Assembly: GCA_905331475.1 (NCBI GenBank)
Contig: CAJNYU010000010.1
Location: 124,001 to 188,000, forward strand
Source of the DNA: Rotaria socialis
Taxonomy: Eukaryota > Rotifera > Eurotatoria > Philodinida > Philodinidae
Direction of reading: 5' to 3'
DNA: 64,000 bases
A program made the position numbers and the translations under genes. This document shows positions 58,762-64,000 of this stretch, in pieces; the first letter of the stretch is position 1; each line of letters starts with the position of its first letter. The notes below the pieces were generated by a model that was not told the origin of the DNA, did no database searches, and saw nothing but the letters and a program-made list of their open reading frames with translations.

Positions 58762-59796
58762 ATGTCGTCGATGAATATCTCGCATTTGAAGTCTTACATT
58801 GACTTGCGTTGTCAACGATGGGCTATTGGTGTTCTCTTCTTTACTATCAGTTTCATATTTTTATTTAATTTTCTTCCACATGTTCATGCTTACTATTTGA
58901 CATCGTTCTCTTCTAACGATCTTCCACTTCCACAAACCTTTCGTTGTCCACACAAAAATAGAACTAGACTCGATTACGGTCGTCTGCATCTAGCTGGAAG
59001 TCGTGTCATTATTTGTGCATTAATACGTGACCGTGAAACGCAAGTTCCTCGTATTCGACGTCAAATCGAAGAAACAACCCGACTATTCGCTGATTATGTC
59101 ATTGTTGTTGTTGAGAATGATTCAAGAGATAGAACACGACAAGAACTAATCAGTTGGGCACAAGATGAGAAAGTCGCTGGTCGAATTCATGTTATCGGAT
59201 GTGGTCATATCGTCAACGATGATCGTCCATGTAATCTTTCCTTGGCTCCTACTGCTCGAAATCATCATCCAGATATGTCACGTATTGAAAAAATGGTTAT
59301 ACTACGAAATATTTACATGGAATATATCGAACATAATTCTCAACTGGCAACTTTCGACTATGTGATAGTACAAGATTTCGACTTACGAACGTATACGTAT
59401 ACAGATGGACTCCTATCGACCGGTTTTCATTTCGACAACGATCCAACAGTTGATGCAATCTGTGCCAATGGTATATATCATGATATCGTTTTTGGTAGTA
59501 AAAGATATTTCGATCCTTATGCGCACAAAGATGAACAAAACGAAAAATGGAGTATACTCTACGATGATATTTGGTCAACATTATTCCGATATTATCCGTG
59601 CAGTGCCAATCTAGTTCGTGTGAAATCGTGCTTCTCTGGTAGAACGATGTATCGTTATAAAAGTATTAAAGGAAAACGTTATCGCACATATCCTGATGCA
59701 TTTCAACAGGCAGTCTGTGAACATGTTGGATTCCATGAAACACTGAGCATTTATTTAAATAGTGAAATGATTTTTTATATAAGAGAGAATATTTAA
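58762..59796 (+). CDS. type II membrane glycosyltransferase, copy 2
   Basis: 344 residues, same length and layout as the gene at 47856: cytosolic MSSMNISHLKSYIDLRCQRW, membrane anchor, then the lumenal GT-A-like domain with VENDSRDRT and DFD. After the anchor the protein differs from copy 1 only at one residue (His for Arg at 42), whereas the first 31 residues differ at many positions. Intronless, intact. Its promoter region must lie in or next to the hAT element ending at 58692. Substrate unknown. Confidence 0.7.
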   Translation: MSSMNISHLKSYIDLRCQRWAIGVLFFTISFIFLFNFLPHVHAYYLTSFSSNDLPLPQTFRCPHKNRTRLDYGRLHLAGSRVIICALIRDRETQVPRIRRQIEETTRLFADYVIVVVENDSRDRTRQELISWAQDEKVAGRIHVIGCGHIVNDDRPCNLSLAPTARNHHPDMSRIEKMVILRNIYMEYIEHNSQLATFDYVIVQDFDLRTYTYTDGLLSTGFHFDNDPTVDAICANGIYHDIVFGSKRYFDPYAHKDEQNEKWSILYDDIWSTLFRYYPCSANLVRVKSCFSGRTMYRYKSIKGKRYRTYPDAFQQAVCEHVGFHETLSIYLNSEMIFYIRENI

Positions 59797-60077
59797 ATTT
59801 CATCTATAATATTTTCATCATTTCCTTGTTTTAATGTATTTGTACAACTGTTTTCTTTTATTGTGTAACTTCCAACAAGTATTATAAATATCTGACTGTT
59901 GCGGATCAATGAGTAACACGACGGTGACATATATTGATAAATAATGACGACAAGTATTTTTTCATTATCAATCAGCGATATAATTGTTTTACCTTCCAAA
60001 CTATTAGGTTCGATATAGTCGTAGAAATGTTTGTATTTCGAAGTTTAGATATTCCCTTATCTTATATTTTCAGTCCT
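59797..60077. other. 3' flank homologous to that of copy 1
   Basis: Almost identical to 48891-49030 up to about 59925, then about 85% by eye until about 60065. Confidence 0.7.
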
Positions 60078-60119
60078 GAGGGTGTGGGTGTGACTGTATT
60101 TTCAGCTCAGCCACACCCA
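60078..60119. repeat. telomere-like inverted repeat
   Basis: GAGGGTGTGGGTGTGA (60078-60093), then 14 nt further CAGCCACACCCA (60108-60119). TGGGTGTGACTG and TGGGTGTGGCTG pair with one mismatch around an 11-nt loop. It lies at the end of the homology between the two glycosyltransferase loci. Confidence 0.75.
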
Positions 60120-61453
60120 ATTTTGTTAATCATTGCTATTGATGTTAAATAGTCTTTAGTGAATAGTTCGTTCACTCGAAATTCATTGATAAACATAACT
60201 GGTGTATTTTTAGGCAGTAATTCAGATAAGAAAAGTAGATTATCTGAGCTCATTTCGTCTCACCTGCCAAAAGTTATCGTTAGCATAGTTCTCCAATGCT
60301 TTACTATATGATATTTAACAATATCATTAGTTGTCGAAGCTCAAATCGACGTGGTATGTAAATTTACTAATACGTTTGCCTTTGGTTTATTAGAATACAA
60401 AACAGTACGCCACGTATTCACGTTGATAGTTATAAATATAAGAGTAAAAATCGTAAAAACAAATGTTAAACACGATCTTTTATTTTTGAAAGATTAACTA
60501 ATTCTGATAATTAAAAATTGATTCGTAGTATATTAAATAGTTTTCGAAAATTCATAAATGAAATAATAAGAGGAAACCGCTACACTCTCAAAGATACACT
60601 CGTTGTTTTCTTGTGTGCCTATTAACTGGAAATATGTTTATCCTTATACATTTCACACGACTTGATACATAAGATAGTCGCAACTTGCGACTGGCAAATA
60701 TACTTCGCTAAAAACGGCAAAGAAATGTAAAACTTTTATAAATGATATAAAAATCTACCAAATATCATTTACAGGCAACAGAGGCGTGATTATTTCAGTT
60801 CGCTAGCCATCTAAATGATCGTCTATGTTTCATTTAAATATACATATCATGTGAACTTTAATAAAATTAACTGGAACGTTGTTGACTGAGTAGTTGTTGA
60901 ATCTTTAATCAAGAAATTTGTTAGTACTTAAATAGCGTCTCAAAGGACTTTTATATAAAAATCATCCGAATATTGTTAGTTTTCTTGAATTTGAATAAAT
61001 GATTTAAAACAATAATATGTGATTGAACAAAATGGTGTGATTTGATTCACTGTATATTTATATTCATCAGTTTTAGACGTTGATATGATCAAGCTAAATT
61101 TTTACTTTTGCCACGTTTATGCATAAAGCATATACGTATGTCTTGAAAAAGAATTGAGTGTTATAGATTTTTTGATAAAAGATATAACAGTAAAAATATT
61201 TGCCGATAGACATGCACACCATGCTTTTAGAGTATTCTAATTGATCCACCAGTTCGATACAATGTATTTATCGTATCGATAGCATTCTAAAAGCACTTTT
61301 TGACATTCAATTCAGAAATAATAAATGGTTGTGCTATCATCGACCATTCTAATATTATGTAAAAATATCTACACTAGTCTATCAGTACAATATTTCAAAT
61401 ATATGAAAACAGATAATATTCTGAAGTAAGATGAATGCTTGTTTTTCTCTTTT
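60120..61453. other. intergenic, nothing recognised
   Basis: AT-rich. No gene or repeat supported. Confidence 0.4.
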
Positions 61454-62070
61454 CCCTAGACTGAAAGGATAGGGTCTAGAAACCGTAATTCACCTGTGTC
61501 TGTCTGTCTGTAACAATGACACAAACGACCATTCTTGTGGTACAAATAACCAATTCTCATGGTAGAATTGACCATTTCTGTAGCAGAAACGACCATTTCT
61601 ATGGTACAATTAACCAATTCTGTGGCACAAACGACTACTTTTATGGCCGAAATGACCATTTTTATGATAGTAAGGCCATTGTTACGGCACAAACCATGGA
61701 CGACTGCAGGACGTGCTCACAGGAAACAGTCTGCTCTGGATATGTGGTCAGTGGAGGGGGCGAGGTGATCCTCCAACGGAACTTTTAACTAATCACCACG
61801 ATATTTCTGAACTCTGTATTTCTGCGGCTAAGTAAGACTCAACCTCTTCGCCGCCTTAAGGGCCTATGAGTCCCATTCTGTCCGTGTTTCGCCTTCACTT
61901 TTAGTGCTTTTACTTGAAACCTTTAGTTTTCGTCTAATTCTTACTTCAGTTTCACTTATTTCCACTCCCTTTACAGGTGTGTTTAAAAATATCACCATCA
62001 ACTGCTGGCACAAGAACCTATTTTCTGTCCTGTTCATGCATTTCCTCTCCTCAGTACTGTCAGTCTAGGG
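61454..62070. mobile_element. putative TIR element with internal minisatellite
   Basis: CCCTAGACTGA at 61454-61464 and TCAGTCTAGGG at 62060-62070 form perfect 11-bp inverted ends. The region between is relatively GC-rich and includes the 21-bp array. No flanking duplication seen, so the borders are tentative. Confidence 0.45.
61528..61695. repeat. 21-bp minisatellite, about eight units
   Basis: Unit of the form ACCATTTCTATGGTACAATTA. Because 21 is divisible by 3 it reads as a heptapeptide repeat (NDHFYGT type) in one frame, but this frame has no supported gene around it. Confidence 0.8.
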
Positions 62071-64000
62071 CTCAGTGAATCGACTTTCGATGTCGATGAA
62101 TATTACTTGTTTCATTATGCGAATATTTGTTTTAAAACAAATTCAATATTTCAGAAGTACGTATTTTATTACAACAAGACAAGAAGCAACAATATGAACG
62201 AAAAATGAAACAACGGAACAGCTTTTTTTCACAATCACAGAAGAAAAACCAAAATAAGCATAGAACGCGCTAGTATTAGAGCATCTATTGATCAAACAAC
62301 GACAATTTATGACGGTCCTTAAACACAAGAGAATATCGCATGGCTGTTGGTGATAGAGACGACCTTTGTTTTCGTCGAATGTACCCTGCAACACTAAACA
62401 TTGACTCGCATGGAACTGATGATGCAGGGATTATATTTACACGACGAACTACAGCACTCATTAGTAGAAGTTTATTTTGGTGGCCGTACCGAAATTCAGA
62501 AAAACTTATAACTCGATCTGCATTGATCGACGAAATAGACTAATATTGGCGATAGAATTGAAATTTCTTGACGGAATGTTGTGCAAATTATGCTGCAGTT
62601 GTATTCTAAGTCAAGGTACGTGCTCTAAATCACAGCATGCTTCGTTCTGCGAAAACCATTTTTGCATGACAAAGTACTGACATTAATCTAATATAATCAG
62701 GCCATTACTTTTACTTAACAACGGTATTGCTTTGTCTAGTTGACAATCAAATTATTTTAATAATCACTGCAGTATCTTACAATAATCACGGAAGCAAGTT
62801 GTATAGAGCCAAATAATGTATTAGTTAGTTATTGAGAAACTGTAGTTGATCAACTTATTTCATGTTAGGGAAACTTATTTCTATTTATGTCATTATCAGA
62901 AACTGAACAGTGTTGGATGAGTGCGTACCCTAATCTATGTTCTATTGAATATTATCTGCTACTATGATGTTCATTTAAAATAAACATTTCAATCTGATAT
63001 CCTACTGAGAGTCTGTGGGAAAAGAAGCGGAGTAGGATGTCAGACTTGAACAAATTGTAGATTATCCGTAAAGTCACGATCTTTATAATCTAAAGTTTAA
63101 GATACACGATGTTTTAAAAATATGCTTTCTATGTAGGAAAGTATTGCCAATGATCCTTCAAATTAAGCCACTTCCAGATATCTTCTCATGCTATTATTCT
63201 TCAATTTAATAGCAGATACTTTATTAGAATCTAACTTTATAACGTAATGCATCGTCTGTACTATTGTGGTTAAAGGTTTCAATTCGTTTTCATATGATAC
63301 CGATGAATGTTGTAGACTACGTTTCTAAATTAGAATATGCAATCATTGCAGTTTGATAAATATGCAATTTTTTCACGCAATGCCTAATGACGACATCTTT
63401 CATAAGAATAAATGAAGCCATAACAGTTTGGCGAAGTCATGATTACCATTCCATTTTTTTTAGCTATGAGACATTATAAACGAAAAAAAAACTCTTAGCA
63501 ATAGCAGTTAATGCCGTTTCGATTGTTTTATAAAAATTTTAAATATTCCAAAATGTTTGTTGAAACTTGAAGGGTTCGAGTTAGTTTTTGAATGCTTTAA
63601 AAAGTCTATTGTTTATTTTTTGTGCAAATAGAAATTTGTATTTAAGGTGCTAATGATGATAAAGAGTGATTGATCGATCAGCAGCAGTTGTTATATAATC
63701 AATGTTAAAAGCTCGATTCGGTCAAGATAGAATCTTCTTAAAAATTAATGTAAGTGTTTGTAATTTATAGAGATATAAAATTCGTTAAGACTGCTTCTGT
63801 AGATTTGGTAAATATACACAATAGGTTGATGTGTCATTTTATTTAACGTGCAGAATAATGACGTTAAATGAGGAAAAAAAATACGAAAATGAAAAATAAC
63901 TAGCGGTAGCAAACAGTGCAAAAAAATATGGCGCCTGTAAAAAAAAGAAAAATTTTCTGTTTGAAATTCAGACATAAATAACAGATATTTTTCTGACGAT
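62071..64000. other. right end of window, no gene recognised
   Basis: A Cys/His-containing frame near 62550-62680 (CILSQGTCSKSQHASFCENH) is the only suggestive stretch; too short and isolated to call. The rest is AT-rich. Confidence 0.4.

Noticed and set aside
62340-62680. Cys/His-rich frame suggestive of a zinc-binding segment
   Set aside because: Only one short stretch, with no start, splice context or neighbouring exons; kept as a remark only.
1-64000. CRISPR arrays, bacterial operons, tRNA or rRNA genes
   Set aside because: No regularly spaced identical repeats with unique spacers, no prokaryotic gene organisation, and no convincing tRNA or rRNA signature seen by eye; short tRNAs could still be missed.

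Overview
This window looks like a piece of a bdelloid rotifer genome (genus not determinable). The DNA is AT-rich and eukaryotic, with many 45-70 bp introns. It carries an F-box family that I associate with bdelloids, LDLa/EGF receptors fused to a 7TM domain, many small non-autonomous transposons, and short TGTGGG-type arrays, which are reported as telomeric repeats in the bdelloid Adineta vaga. The organism call is inferred from gene content and repeats; no marker gene is present.

Layout. 1-5.3 kb holds the 3' part of an F-box gene on the minus strand and a decayed LDLa/EGF-7TM receptor. 5.3-17.3 kb is accessory: a broken Helitron-type Rep/transposase, a solitary terminal exon behind a TATA box, a diverged 115-bp direct repeat, a relatively GC-rich DNA/RNA non-specific endonuclease gene ending in telomere-like repeats, a 916-bp foldback mariner-type element inserted next to a second 7TM receptor with one frameshift, and inverted telomere-like repeats. 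17.3-22 kb is mostly repeats plus an isolated F-box-family last exon.

22.1-43.4 kb is the conserved core. It contains DHX34 (DEAH-box helicase of nonsense-mediated decay, about 20 exons), an orphan rhodopsin-like GPCR, MED16 (Mediator tail subunit), a small secreted hydrophobic protein and a multi-pass membrane protein. The gaps between them are AT-rich and contain foldback repeats.

43.4-64 kb is gene-poor. Two paralogous type II membrane glycosyltransferases (47.9 and 58.8 kb) are almost identical across the coding tract but clearly diverged in the N-terminus and 3' flank, a pattern expected after gene conversion. Between them lies a dense nest of non-autonomous transposons: hAT-like elements with 8-bp target duplications, TA-flanked foldback elements, TTAA-flanked piggyBac-like elements and minisatellites. 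Three ambiguous bases (39071, 52136, 54744) sit at palindromic, homopolymeric or duplicated sequence and look like assembly joins.

The most unusual signal is the set of telomere-like repeats in convergent orientation (G-rich arm, short loop, C-rich arm) at 6.85, 16.24 and 60.08 kb, plus a single G-rich array at the end of the nuclease gene. I found no reverse transcriptase, so a Terminon/Athena origin is only a hypothesis.
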